Source of the DNA: Paralvinella palmiformis
Lineage: Eukaryota > Annelida > Polychaeta > Terebellida > Alvinellidae
Assembly: GCA_025642065.1 (NCBI GenBank)
Contig: JAODUP010000551.1
Coordinates: forward strand, 141,501-205,500
DNA: 64,000 bases
Direction: 5' to 3'
Under the pieces are notes generated by a model. The model saw only the letters and a list, made by a program, of their open reading frames with translations. It did not search any database and was not told the DNA's origin. Position numbers and translations under genes: made by a program. Below are positions 14,266 through 28,289 of the stretch, in pieces. Position 1 is the first letter of the stretch; every line of letters starts with the position of its first letter.

Positions 14266-17200
14266 TAGGTAAGTATTCCCTAGTAGATTGATATTGATAA
14301 CTATTCCACCTAGTTATATATCTATTGTAACTATATTTGTAATTAATTGGTTTGCATACATCATAAATTAAGTTAAATTATAATACAATTTCACATTTGA
14401 TCATTGTTTTATTTTATCCTGGTAACAGTAAATGATAATACAGTAGTTTCAATACTACATATATGTATATGCTGAAAGTGATGTTGTTCTAACCAACATA
14501 ATATCATACAAGAGTAGTTGCCACCAAGTTGACTATGTAACTACAATTAGTACAAACCCAAATATAATTTTATTGTTACACATAATAATAACATGTGTTT
14601 TATGTAGTGCCCTATTTAAATAATTATCCTGGGGTACTTTATAGTTTGTATAAATAACATACAAATCAATTGTTAAATTGTCTAATCTAATTCACATATT
14701 ACATATAAATAATTATATGCCCCATTTTCTCCCTATTTTTCAATGTTGTTTGAATGGATCATCTCCATAAAGTTTGATCAGTCATGTGAATGATCCATAT
14801 AGAAACTTATATATGGTTTTGGTATGAATTGTGTAACTTTTGTGAACAGAATCTCAAGGATAATATTTTGTGTGTCACTGTCCATATTGTACTAAATAAA
14901 TTGTCACTAATTTTATAAATACCTTCTGATCTACAGCAGCACCTACATGCTCCTCACAGGAATTTACATGTACTGATGGTACTTGCATAGATATACGTAG
15001 AAAATGTGATGGTTATCAGGATTGTCGTGATGGAAGTGATGAATCCAAATGTGGTATGTTACTAATATTAGTCTGTATGCTTGATTTCACATGTTTTATC
15101 CTGCTTTTTGGTACTGAGGTACAGCTTGTGTTTCTGGATCAAAGCCATTTCAGATATAAAGTTGTAATGAAGATGTACATGCCACTGTATCACCCTTTGC
15201 TAACAATGCTAAAACCTTATACAGGAATTATTGCTTTTTGTGTTAGTTGCATTCTGAATGTAGCGGGTTTTATTTTGTATGGTTTATATAAAGTAAACAA
15301 ATTTATATCAAATTACTGGGATGCATCACTAATATCCAATATCTGGAAAATCAACCTGCATGAATACCTTAATGAAAACTTTCAATGCCATGAAAAGGTA
15401 TGCTGTGGTATATCTTTCCCAGCCTTTTTGATAATACATGATATATGAAATATTGAAATGTGGTTTATTGGAAACAAACAGAGTATTCCTTATTTCATTC
15501 TCTATTTATCTTTGATATTTATAGTCATATATGGGGGGGGGGTATATTAGCAGTTGTATTATATATATATATATATATATATAGATATAGTGTATTCCCT
15601 AATATATTGATATTGATAACTATTACAACATAGTTACCATATATACTCACGTATAAGTCACACCCACATATAAGACGCATCTGTTTCTAGGATGAATAAG
15701 CCCCCTGGAGTCGAACCCGTGTATAAGACAAGTTAAAATTAGCAAATTATCAGCAATATTTATTCAAAATTAACCATCAACACTCTCTTCGCTGAACATC
15801 TGTTGTATCTGTTCCTGTATCATCATACATCTTGTTGCCTTCTTCATTGGAGTCAGTGTCGGATTAATCATGCTGTTCAGCCCACAATATATAATCTTCC
15901 ATGCCATCTAAATCATTGCTGATAGAGCACTTCTTGAACGATTTGGTAATGATGGTGGGGTCAATAGAATCCCAGGACGTCTTCACCCACTGTGTTACGA
16001 CAGGTAACCAAGGCCACTTCAGGTTGCCTGCTGCTTTGTGTTTGTTTTCATAATGCTGTTTGAAGTAGTTTATTAGTAGTTTCCATGTGCCAGCCTTGGA
16101 CATAATTAACAGAGTGTTTGCTGTGTAAAACACATGCCCATATATTTCGATAGTAATAACACATCTTTGTGATCATGTCACTAATTAGAGCATCTGATTA
16201 AATAATCATGGTGGTTATCATGATTAAGTTTGGCTTCAAAAGACAACAGAGAAAACACACCTAATAAATTTGTTTATTGTTCATATCTTCATTATTAAAG
16301 TTGAAAAATAATATTATTGTATTTTCCCCTAAATTATGCCAAATATACCTTCCCTTGTCTGACTGCCTATAAGTCACTCCTGATTTTGGTGTCGATTTCT
16401 GAGTATAAAAAGTGTGACTTATACACGAGTATGTACAGTATATTTATTGTAATTATATTTGTAATTGATTGTTTGCATATATCATAATTTAAGTTGAATT
16501 ATAATGCAATTTCACATTTGATCAATAATTTTGTCATTGTATTATTTTATACTGGTAACAGTAAATGATAATACAGTAGTTTCAATACTACATATGTGTA
16601 TATTCTGGAAGTGTTGCTGTTTTAACCAACATAATATCATTCATATCAGGCAAGAGTAGGTGCCACCAAGTTGACCATGTAACTACAATTAGTACAAACC
16701 CAAATATAATTTTAGTGTTACACATACTGATAATGCATGTTTTGTGTAGTGCCCTATTCAAATAATTATACTAGGGTACTTTATAGTTTGTATAAATAAA
16801 TAAAAAAATTATTGTGAAATTGTCTAATCTAATTTTGGCAGAGTTAATTAAACTACACATTGTGGATGTAATATTATCAAAATAATAACAGCATTAATGC
16901 ACAAAATAGTAATAATAAAGCATAAATAAACATGGTACAATAATGCAATAGAAATCTAAAAGTGCTGTTCATCCTCAACCATCAGAACTAATTCTAAATA
17001 AATTTAGAATTTACAACATATTGCATATTCGGAGGAGAATACCTTGCCAGTTGCCTGGGTGGATGAAAAATTCTTTCTACTATAGTGCCACGGCTGGGAT
17101 ACAAACTTCTGACCTCCCACACAGCATGACCATAATCATGGGTAAATAGTTCCACACTCTACCCATGAGGCCAAACATTGTTTCTATATAAATATGATGA

Positions 17201-17488
17201 TATTAAAAATAACTATGATGACCGTGTTAGATAAAATCACCTTTGTGAATCAATATGAAAACAAAAATATTTTCCAGTGCATAAAATATATGTTTGGAAT
17301 TGATGATTCCAAATATTAGATTGAGAGTGTGTCAAAACATGGATTTGATCAAACCAAAGCATTTTTTTTGCCTTAAAAACACGTGAGAGAAATAGTTATA
17401 CTCATTAGCCAGTGGTCCAACAACCTGTAGCTGGTGATTCTGCTGCCTAGCACTTAGGGAATGCACCGTATATGTGTGTATATGTGTA

Positions 17489-17538
<50 letters not shown>

Positions 17539-20500
17539 TATATTATTTAATACAAATTATTTCATATAGAGAAAAGAACTTGTTCACCAGCTGAGTTTCT
17601 TTGTCGAGATGGTTCATGTATTGATGTCAGACTTGTATGCGATGGATACTCAGACTGCAGTGATGGATCAGATGAAAGTTACTGTGGTAGGTTACTGTGG
17701 ATATGGTTTCTTCCATGGTTACCTACGAATCACACAAATATTATTAAGTTGCACTTACCTTTGGTAAATGGCATATAGGTAAATGGCTTGCTCTGCATAC
17801 TGGGTAAAATATAACTGGAAACAGAGCATGTTGTAATCCTGCAGCATTATACAGTTGTCTTAGATAATGTATCCAACATCATTGTAGTATTGAATGGTTT
17901 AATCATGTTACATCCATTGGTAACTACCAATGTGGACGAAAAAGACTTCCCATAATTAAATGATAGATAAATCTCTTTACAATGCAATGTTTGGGGTTCA
18001 AGAAATGCTTATGGCAATATTGCAGAGTCATGATTCAATCTCATACTTTGTTATGACTATGTTGTGATCATGGTAGAACAAGATACAGTACTTACAAAAT
18101 AAACCATATTTTCAGTTAACATTGCTTCATATATGTGCTTAGGATGTATAGCAGAGTTGCTTCGATATTGTGGCTCTGTGGGATTGCTACAATTTGTTTA
18201 AACGTTGGAACCAATAAATCTGTAATTCTACAGATCAGTTTGAGCTGACTGCTTTCTGGCTGATTGATTATACAGCATATCTTGCATACATTCTGAGTGC
18301 TTGGGTTTGGATTCATATATGACTACTGTATATCAAAACACACACATCATGCTGATGCCATTAGTGCACAAGTTCAGAATCATGGAAATTCCCAAGGGAA
18401 AATACCAAAACCAAATAAGAATGCTTTATTTGGCTCCTAATATGTCCACGTATCTAATGTCATCAGTGTTCAATAAAATCACAGTTCTGGTAAACTGATA
18501 ATATGAAATGGCTTGAATATTGTTATCTACATTTTTAATAAGGAATTATATATTTAAGAGTAGGATGAAAATATCCAAAGACTCACATTATTATCAGATC
18601 AGCAAACATGGTCAGATTCTTTGTTAAGTCTAAACAGGTGGCATCATGGTTATAGAAACGTTTGCGAGTTATGGCAGCAAAGATAGTGATTGTGTCTATG
18701 AAGATTGTTGTACAATATTTGGAATTTCACTTCTTTTCTACATGGATTGCTCAAATTTGTTAAGTTTCACATACATTGTGAATACAATTTAAATATAATA
18801 ACATTAGGTGGAAGTCAGATTGATATATTTGTAAAACAAAGAAGTGTATTTTATCCACAAAAATAATACAGATTAGTGAATAAACCAGAACACTGAATGT
18901 TATTGATATATATATATATATATATTGTGTGGGAACAGGTAGTCAACTTATAAAGGTTTGGACATAAGCCCTTGCACTGTTTCATAAGGATTTGGAAAAC
19001 ATCTTTCGGCTTCAGACCTGTTTTCTTTCCTCCCTTAACATAGTTCTCTTCCAAGAGTGCCTAACACCCTACCCTATATATAATATATCCTAATATAGGC
19101 TTTTTAATTGGTAGTCATGGCCACAGCAGAATCTTTGTCTCTCATGGTGGTAGTGGACTGGCTTATTATTGGTGCTTATTCTAGCAGAGTTAGGCCTGGC
19201 TCAGCTATTACGCTTGGGGGCACATATACTATGTATTCCCCCTATCTTTTAAAAATTGCATATGGCAAATTACTTCTTATTTACTTTGCATGGCAGTTGT
19301 AACCCTCTATGATTACAGTCATTTCGGAAACACAGAAAAGGGTGAAATGTGTTGTTTATTTGGTTACCATTACATTAATCTGATATGATTTTGTTGGTTA
19401 TAAAAAAACAAGTTACACAACATTAATGCATAGTGTATGCACTATGCTTCAAAGCTCTGGGTTGAACACTGCAGTATATGGTATTTAATCTGACTTTGAT
19501 AACAGACTTTTATAATCAAGCAAGAGATAATACTAGACCACAGGGCACCATAGAATTGAAGTGTGCATTTTGTTTTAAGTTTGCCCAACAATAGAATAAA
19601 GACCTTTCATCAGTGATGCTATCCATTTTCTCTATACTCAAGAAAAGGCTGCTAGATTACATTTGTACTAGGTTCTACAAATCAGAAACACAAGGAGTTG
19701 AGCCTTTATGTGATGTCACAGTCAAAAGTTAACTTATGTTCCAATGAAAAATGAATGACATCATGGCATTTCATGGTACTGAAATAGGTGCTCTGTAATT
19801 ATGGCAAGGGTGAATACCATAGTTTAGATAATAAATAAATCAGACACTTTGAGCACATTTAAATGTTGGCATCTGGAAAGATTCACCAAGCCCAACATTC
19901 AATACTATGCAAATTTAACAGATATCAATATATTAGTGATGTGTCAAGACTATGCTACAATCAATAAGTGAACTATATTTTAAACAACTGAAAGCAATTA
20001 TTCTAGGTGCAAATCCTTATTGTTTGAAATAATATTTCAAAACTTCATATTTGTTGGTGTTTATGATGAAAAGTAATCCATTGTGCTAGCCACTTATTGG
20101 CTGATAAATCACAGTTAATGGGAAGTGCACACTTTGATTCTAAGGTACCCTACAATCTAGGACCAACTCTTTCATGGTGATAACTCCATAGAATATGAAA
20201 AAAATAATGCCTGTGCTCTTGCTGTTCCCTGACCAGTTATGAGCAGCATCTCCAACTTTGAGTAATCCAGTAAAAATTTTCCCATGGTAGAAGCAACTCT
20301 GTATACGTTGCATTATTTTGAACATATTTATTTAATGCTATTAGTATCTTGTCATATGTATAAAATATTTCAATTGAAAGTACAGTTTATCAGGAAAATA
20401 CTTTTACCTAGATGTACTAGTTACAATTTTTGCAATTTTAAAATAGCAAAATACAGTTGTAAGCAACCTGTGTAAGGCATTAATTAATGCCATTATAATT

Positions 20501-22746
20501 AAAATAATGTTTACTGGTCTCAAGTGATGCTGGATTTAAAGCTTTAAATGTATGGTACAAATGTATCAGTTTTATTAACATATCATTAGCTTTGTTTTCA
20601 AAATATAAACAAATAAAGTTACTAATAAAGTTAGTAAAACAAATTTGAGCATGATTGGAACAATGAAATTATTGTTCCTGTGTTTTTATGGCTGTCTTTT
20701 GGCAAAAGCTAAAATATTTTGTTTCTTGCACCCTGATGCATTGCATAGAAACTTTGGTGTAAAGTAATGTGGTGTAAAGAGTTCCCCGTAGCACTTAGAA
20801 AATGTCATGTACTGTAACATGATTAAATGCATCTTGAGTTTTACATGTGCATGTGTGTTTGTGTCATGCTTGTGCCATTGTCATTCCCAATTGTGGATAT
20901 GTTGCTTCTGGTATGTTAATATATTTAACTTTATCGTTTTAGTTACAATAAATGTCAATCCAGTCAAGTTAACTAGACCGTTATGCAGTATTTTGTTTTA
21001 GTGGTGCCACAATTCTTTCTAGATAGGCCACCATGTTTAATATCGGAGTTTATTTGTGGTGACTTCACATGTATAGATGTTATACAGACATGTGATGGCC
21101 ATCAGGACTGTAGTGATGGTTCTGATGAGATTGGCTGTGGTAGGTTCCTATAATGTATAACTCACTACTGATTTCTTTATAAATGAAATCTGTTGAAAAT
21201 TATAATTAAACAAAATTTCAAAATAGTTTGACATGTAAAGGATAAGATATAGTTAAAACATTGGTAGAAACTTAATGATACATATACATGGAAGTGGCCG
21301 CTCATCTTTGTCCACTTCCATTTCTTGTGTAATATTTTCTTTTAATCCTTACAAGGAGAATCTGGCATAATCATTTCTGCACAATGTGTTGCAATGTATA
21401 CAGTCATAACTGGTCATGATTATTCTAAAACAGTTAATACTGCAGTGGCATACACTAAAAGAATTTTTCAACGGACAGACAACCTACTTTCACCTCACAC
21501 ATACAATTACTTTGCCTTCCCAGAATTCTTCACCTGTGCACCGTATGAATTAGCATGTGGTGATGGCACTTGTATTAACAGTACTTACAAGTGTGATGGA
21601 TTTGATGACTGTTTTGATGGCTCTGATGAACACGGATGTGGTACGTCAAGTAAAAGTACCCAAATTAAGAAATGCATGTTTGGACCAATCTGCATGAACA
21701 ATCTAAAACCTGATGATAATTTGATATTTTCTGTTTTTCTATTCCTGTTACAGAGCCAATAAGTTAAACTTCTGATTGTCATGACACCTGTTTACTTAAT
21801 GCAATAAAAAAATCTTCTAATGCTTTATGCAGTAGTGTAATCTACTAACTGACCTTTTAATGTATACTATAGAAATAATACAGATCTCAATACAGATGAC
21901 AGGAATGAAAGAATATTATATTATATACATGAGCATTATATTATACATGAGCTTGGCATTTCTGTGGTTAGAGATAAAAAACTTTATATTTTACAGTTGC
22001 TTACGTTGTCACTATACCATATTATTACATTATTGTATCTCTCATATTGTGTTTGTCTGTTAGTTATTTCTTCACTACTAAATATGACTGTTCCATGCAA
22101 AGGGATACTGTATGTCTCACTATCTTCTAGATCCAGTTTCTCTTTTACTCTGAAATATCTTGTAATCAGTACTGTAATAATAATATCTCTTAAATATGGT
22201 AATTAGTTAACCTGTGTTAACAATAAATTATTTAACTAAGCATATATACACATAAAGTAAAGTTTAACTTACATGATTTTTATATTATTTACAGAGCCAG
22301 CAACATGTTCCCCATCAGAATTCCGTTGTCAAAATGGATTGTGTATAGAGGCCAGCTACAGATGTGACGGAGTTAGTCATTGTGTTGATGGCAGTGATGA
22401 AGTTGACTGTAGATGTAAGAACAAAAATATGTAATGTTTATTAATTTTTATTATAATTAGTTTTAGGTTTTGTAAAAGTGAGTCCTAGCATAACCTCATT
22501 AACCAAATTTATATTTTGCTACCTGTGTCATAGTTACCTTGCAAATAGTAATTGTAGTTATATAATGTATTAACCACTTTTACCTTTAGCTATTGCTTTT
22601 TTATGTAAACAACATTCAAAAGGCTTATTGATTAATATGTTTCATCTGGTGTGTGTGTGCACACACACACACACACACACACATGCATACACGCACACGC
22701 ACACACACACAAATCAAACAAATACATACACAACACTTGCACGCAC

Positions 22747-22777
<31 letters not shown>

Positions 22778-25700
22778 AGGAGGGGAAGAGTGCATTATAA
22801 TCAAAGGTATTACATATACAGAACAAAAATTACAAGATTTCAAATGAAATGTTGACAAATCAGAAAAATTGGTCTCTAAGTGTAATAAGCTAGAAATATA
22901 TGTAATAGGTGTGATGGTTAAGAAATAAGTTTTCTGCCGGGTATTTAAGCTTTTTTTACAAATGTTAGTTACAGAAGGTTATCATATGTCATAGTTCTGA
23001 AGGATCAGAGTTTTACATTATTTAAAGCAATACTGGTTTCAGTATTTTAACATAACTTATTTGAACATATGTGTTTCATGTTTCAGTAGAAAGAATATGT
23101 TTTTATTGGGGTTTTTTTATCATAACATTAAAGACAGCTTTTAGTTTTACTAAATGCACAAGTGTTAGCTGCTATTTGTAGTTTTGCATTCTCACCTGCC
23201 TCTATTCCCTAATGCAGCACCTGGTGTCACATGTTCTCCTTTTGAGTATATGTGTAAAAATGGTAGATGTATTGATATACGACGGCGTTGCAATGGCTTT
23301 GATGAGTGTGGAGATAGTTCAGATGAAGATATGTGTGGTAGGTGGATGTATTAGTATGAAATTGGTTTAAGAGAGCAGTATTATTGATGGTGTCATTGTG
23401 TTTGTTTTATGTGTGTTTGTGTTTGTGTTTGTGTGTGTGTGTGTGTGTGTGTAAGATAAGTGTTCATGTAACAATGTTTGATATTTACAATATATTTATC
23501 ATTTTATTACGGCAGCACATTTAAGTTAATGATGTGTAATTATTTATTTAATTCATTCATTGCTACCACAGTTTGACTGCTTTATTATGGAAATCATTTC
23601 AGCTCAGACTACCTGCCTTTGGTGGCAATTTTCCTGTGACAATGGCAAATGTATTGACCTTCGACGTAAATGTAATGGTTATGATGAATGTGGTGATCGT
23701 TCAGATGAGAGAGGTTGTGGAGGTATTGTATCACTTGTGATTGGATATTCAATTTCTGTTAAATATTCAGGGTATCAACAGCAGTTTTCTCACCAGAGCG
23801 TTTAAACATAGTATTAGTACTGTTCTTTAGTTTGGAGTACTGCTTTGGTTTCTTGGGCTTTGCTTTTGTTCAGTATACTTCTTTATATCCTACTTAATGA
23901 ATATCACCTGAAAGATTCAGCAACCAAACAAATAGTTTTGTTCCAAAACAAATTTGTTTAGTGGGAATGATAAGCTCTCATTTTGTGGCATGTCATTGGC
24001 ACATCTGCTGAAATTAGTCCTGCTTTTTCAGTTAAGAAGTATAAAAGAAAGAGATACATGATTCCTAAATATCCTGAAATGTCCTGGAAATATGTTGGAA
24101 GAGTATTTGTTTTAGAATATCTTGAACACTAAAAAAAGTCATTCACATATTTTATGCTAGCCATCTTATTTGATATTTTTTCTAGACAGCTTTTGCAAAA
24201 CAAAAGCCTGTCAACTTAATTTTTGATTACATACATAGCTGCAGTTGTTTCACATTACATGATTCTATAACTATAATATGTGATATTAAACACCGTAATG
24301 CCCAGTTATAAACTTGTTACTCAAGCGGCCGTTGAGGTAATGAATATCCATTAACCATGTTGGTGGCTCTGAAAAAAACCCCATTCTAAACAATGATAAT
24401 TCTATTAATATGTAAGAATAGGGAAATGTACTGAGGCTTATATATGTGAGCTAATGACATTTTCCTGGTGTTTGATTTCATATTGTTCATTATCAGATAT
24501 TTTAATTTATTGTTATAATATCTGACTTGTAGGACACCAACCATTACCTCGCAGCTTTGGCCATCTCAGGTGATGAAAACTGAAATTCTCTGACAAATAA
24601 TCCTATCTAATAGCAAAAAATAGATCAGAAAATGTAATATTTAACATAAGTTTTCTTTGATACAAAAATTTGGTCTTGTGAATAAAATATTTGCAAAGAA
24701 CAGTTAATCTTAGGATCATGCACTTGCACTTGTATCACAAAAGTGATCTCTTGGGATTATATTCCAGGACAGTGATAAGATTATTAAAATAACTATGTAG
24801 TTGTCATTGGGGTCTCATATTTTACCTCAAAAGTAGAAGCTTTGACATTTGATGAAATTAATTAAATTTATTGATCACTGCAGTTTTCCTCCAATGATAA
24901 CAAAAATAAATCACCCCACATTGCTAAAGATAATGATTATCTGTAATTACCTAAAGTACACATCATCTGAGTAGGAGTGGAGAGAAATATTTTAAATTTT
25001 TTTAATTTGATATACAGTCAGAATCCATTAATCTGGACACCATTTATCTGACAAATCCACCTTCCGACACATTATTCTCTGTGACAGATTTAGCTCTATT
25101 ATAAATGACTCGTTCAGACTGCGACACTTCATTTCGGCAACAGAATGTGACTTTTCAATGTGAAATGACCTTGATAATCCGACAACACGACAATGTTGCC
25201 AAATATTTCCACTAGTTCAGTCATGCAAGACACACTGACATGTTGTCAGTAATGGTTAATTAACATGCCCACCTGTGATAATTGCTATATCGTAACCAAT
25301 CACAACAGTCCTTGACCATACACACTGACACATGATGCTTCTATTGCCTGTCACTATCTCATAATCATTCATGGCTAATTACAAACACAAATGTGTGATC
25401 TTTCCAATGAGCAGATCATGAGTTAATCTGATGGACGAAGTGACACGAATATTTCTTTCTAATGTCTGTAATTAACAAACATCAAAATGATCAATGGCTT
25501 CAATGCCATTCCATACCATTGTGCATGGTTATTGCATATTGGTTTAAATACCGAGGTAAAAGTTACTTGCTATCAAATTCATTTCTATGGCTGTCCAATT
25601 AAAAACAGAGCAAAGTCCAGTGAGAAAACGCTGTCGTGTGACATCTGTCAACTAATTCCGTGTGTTGGATTTTTATTCTGGTCTTTTATTGTCATAATTT

Positions 25701-25992
25701 TTGAAAATAAATAAATACCCCACAAGATTATAAGTTTCATTGTGATTCCATTGGCTGTTGCATATTATTTTTGTTACATACAACAGCATGTCTTTACGAT
25801 CTAAAAATGTGTGACATAGACTACTGCTATGTCACAGAATCAATATTTCAACAGTTCTATTTATCTGACATATTATCATGTGACAAACTTTGTGACATTC
25901 TTTTGTCTTTGATAACTTTTTTCCCTTTTTACATTACCCAATAATCCTAGTAGTATCAAACACTTTTCTTCTCTCTCTCATTTATACACACG

Positions 25993-26037
<45 letters not shown>

Positions 26038-28242
26038 TCTAACTGAGAGTGCACTCTCTACAGCCATTCTTGTTGATATTGGTCTTTGCTCTAGTAATGA
26101 TCAGCTTTCAGATGGCCCCTTTCCTTGAACTTGTAGATTCTAACAGACTTCCTGTTTATTCCACTTCTAAAATATTTCAGTTATTTCTATAGTAAATCGG
26201 TCTTCAAGCCTAGAAATCTTGTCCATTTAAACTAATTTAAAACTCCCCCCTCATCGAGTAAGACGTAAATAGTTCGAACCTTGCAGAGATCTACTTAAAA
26301 CAGTATTGAAAATATTGCCATGATAAGGCTAGCGCCAATAAAAGAATATGTGAACTGACCTGTCACCATCCTGGATTAGGCTGTGTGGTAGCCTAATCCG
26401 CTTCCGCATAGTGTTCAACAATGGCCTTATAGAGCATTGTAACACATGTACATTATTTATCATAAATACATTTGTTTAAAAGCTATGCCCATTTAGACAT
26501 GTTTATGCTATGTGCCCTTTTAGTAAAGGTATTTATTTAACACTTATTACATATTAATTATAAGATTAAATTATAGTTAATTCACCGGATAACCAGAACT
26601 ATACTGTGCATATCAATATCTATGTTGTTTAATGCCAGCTTGTATATTATTCAGTGTACAGGTGCATGGGGTAGTCTGTTACTATGAATGATCAAATATA
26701 ATCATTTTGTTGCTATATAGATTTATATCTTTTTTATTCTCTTTGCAGCTGAAGAGGAATGCTCAGAATCAGAATTCACTTGTGACAATGGAAAGTGTAT
26801 TGATGCCCGTCGTGAATGTGATGGGAGAGATGACTGTGGAGATGGATCGGATGAGAGTGAATGTAGTCAGTATTAAGAGTTTATAAATGGAATTATTCTA
26901 TACAAGGTTTTCTCATCAGAATTCTTAAGCTGCTAAGTTCAGTTATGCTCTTGGTTCAATTTGTGCATGCACATGTGTGCATGCATGCACACACACACAC
27001 ACACATGTACACACACAGCAGATAGTTGCATTCTAGTTAGGTCAACATTCAGTAATTTAATTCATGGTTTTGTAATTAAATGGTATGATAAAATCTTTTT
27101 ACTACCCAGTCTGAATCACATATTTACTTTCTTTGTCTTAGCAAACTCCCAAATTGTTTAGAGTAAACCTGACAGTTTTCTAATGTTTCGTATCATTTTT
27201 CATATATATCCAAATTAGTGTATTTTATGCTCACCATTACCCTGACAGAATTAAACCCTTGTGACAAAGTTAGATTGCTTAATAAATTGTTTAAACATAT
27301 TCAGAGAATGACTTCTATGCAAATAAGAATTAATGCCATAAAATTAGAATTGACTGCCTATAAGTTCAACTGTATTGTAATGTTGTGTAACAGTAGGATC
27401 ATTTTAAATGTTGTTATATTGACTATTCAATTGGTTACTGTCTTTTATATTACCATATTTATTATGCAAAATACAATTTAATTCTGAATAGTTTTCTTTA
27501 AGCTAGTTGGGGACTTACTGGTATAATATAGATGTCATTATGGAAGAGATTCTCATGGAGGCACATTTATCAAATTAGTTTAACTACAGTTTACTTCTAT
27601 AGCTACAGTGTTTGGTCCTCACAGTTTGTTAAGTCTGGGCTTGAAAATATGTAGAAAGTTTGTGAATTTTAAAGTGAAATATTTGTATGAATCCTGCTTG
27701 AAGAAAATTGCATGTACAGTATTTGTTTATGTTATTTTATATTGTATTATATGCTTAAATGTTATCTGAATTATCAAAGTAATACATGTCTCTCTTTCCA
27801 CAGAACCAAAATGTGACCCAGTTAATAAATTTACATGTGCTTCGGGTGAATGTATTCCTGTGTCTAAGCGGTGTGATTATCACTATGACTGTCAAGATTA
27901 TTCAGATGAACGTGACTGTCGTAAGTAGTTTTCAGCATTTATTACTTTTATTGTATTGTCTTATAACCCATTCATCACATATTAATAACTGTAAAACGGT
28001 AAACTTTTTCAAATGTGCATGTCAGTAATTTGTTGTTCCATTTATCATAGATATATTTTTAACTGTCAGCAATCAGTAACACTTGATCAATAGTTGTAAA
28101 GATTGTTTCCCTTTTGGTTTTTAACTCTAAGTATATCAGTCAGAACAGATTTGATCCTGTTATATGCTTTTGTAATTACTAACTTTTATTTCTGAAAGGC
28201 TTGCTTTTTCATAGATAACCCATCAGAAAGAGGTGCACATAT

Positions 28243-28289
<47 letters not shown>

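Larger units (their letters stand above)
13136..14691 (+). repeat. tandem segmental duplication, copy 1 (carries LDLa repeat 10)
   Basis: Aligns by eye to 14,692-16,834 across the upstream intron, an identical exon and about 1 kb of downstream intron, with scattered substitutions and indels. It starts at ttcacatatt and ends at gtctaatctaa. Copy 1 has a private insertion at about 13,694-13,840 containing a perfect 11-bp hairpin (ggccatgtaac at 13,783 and its inverse at 13,824). Confidence 0.9.
14692..16834 (+). repeat. tandem segmental duplication, copy 2 (carries LDLa repeat 11)
   Basis: Second copy of the unit at 13,136-14,691. It is longer because an 802-bp pogo-like element is inserted at 15,637-16,438. 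Homology ends at gtctaatctaatt near 16,834. An assembly artefact from two haplotypes is an alternative explanation. Confidence 0.9.

Noticed and set aside
13553..15448. Paired open frames starting [11 protein letters not shown] as a small membrane protein family
   Set aside because: They begin inside the splice donor of the duplicated LDLa exon and run into the duplicated intron; identity is explained by the segmental duplication.
22625..22858. Cys-Val and Thr-His repeat proteins, also at 57,208-57,444
   Set aside because: Translations of (CA)n/(TG)n microsatellites.
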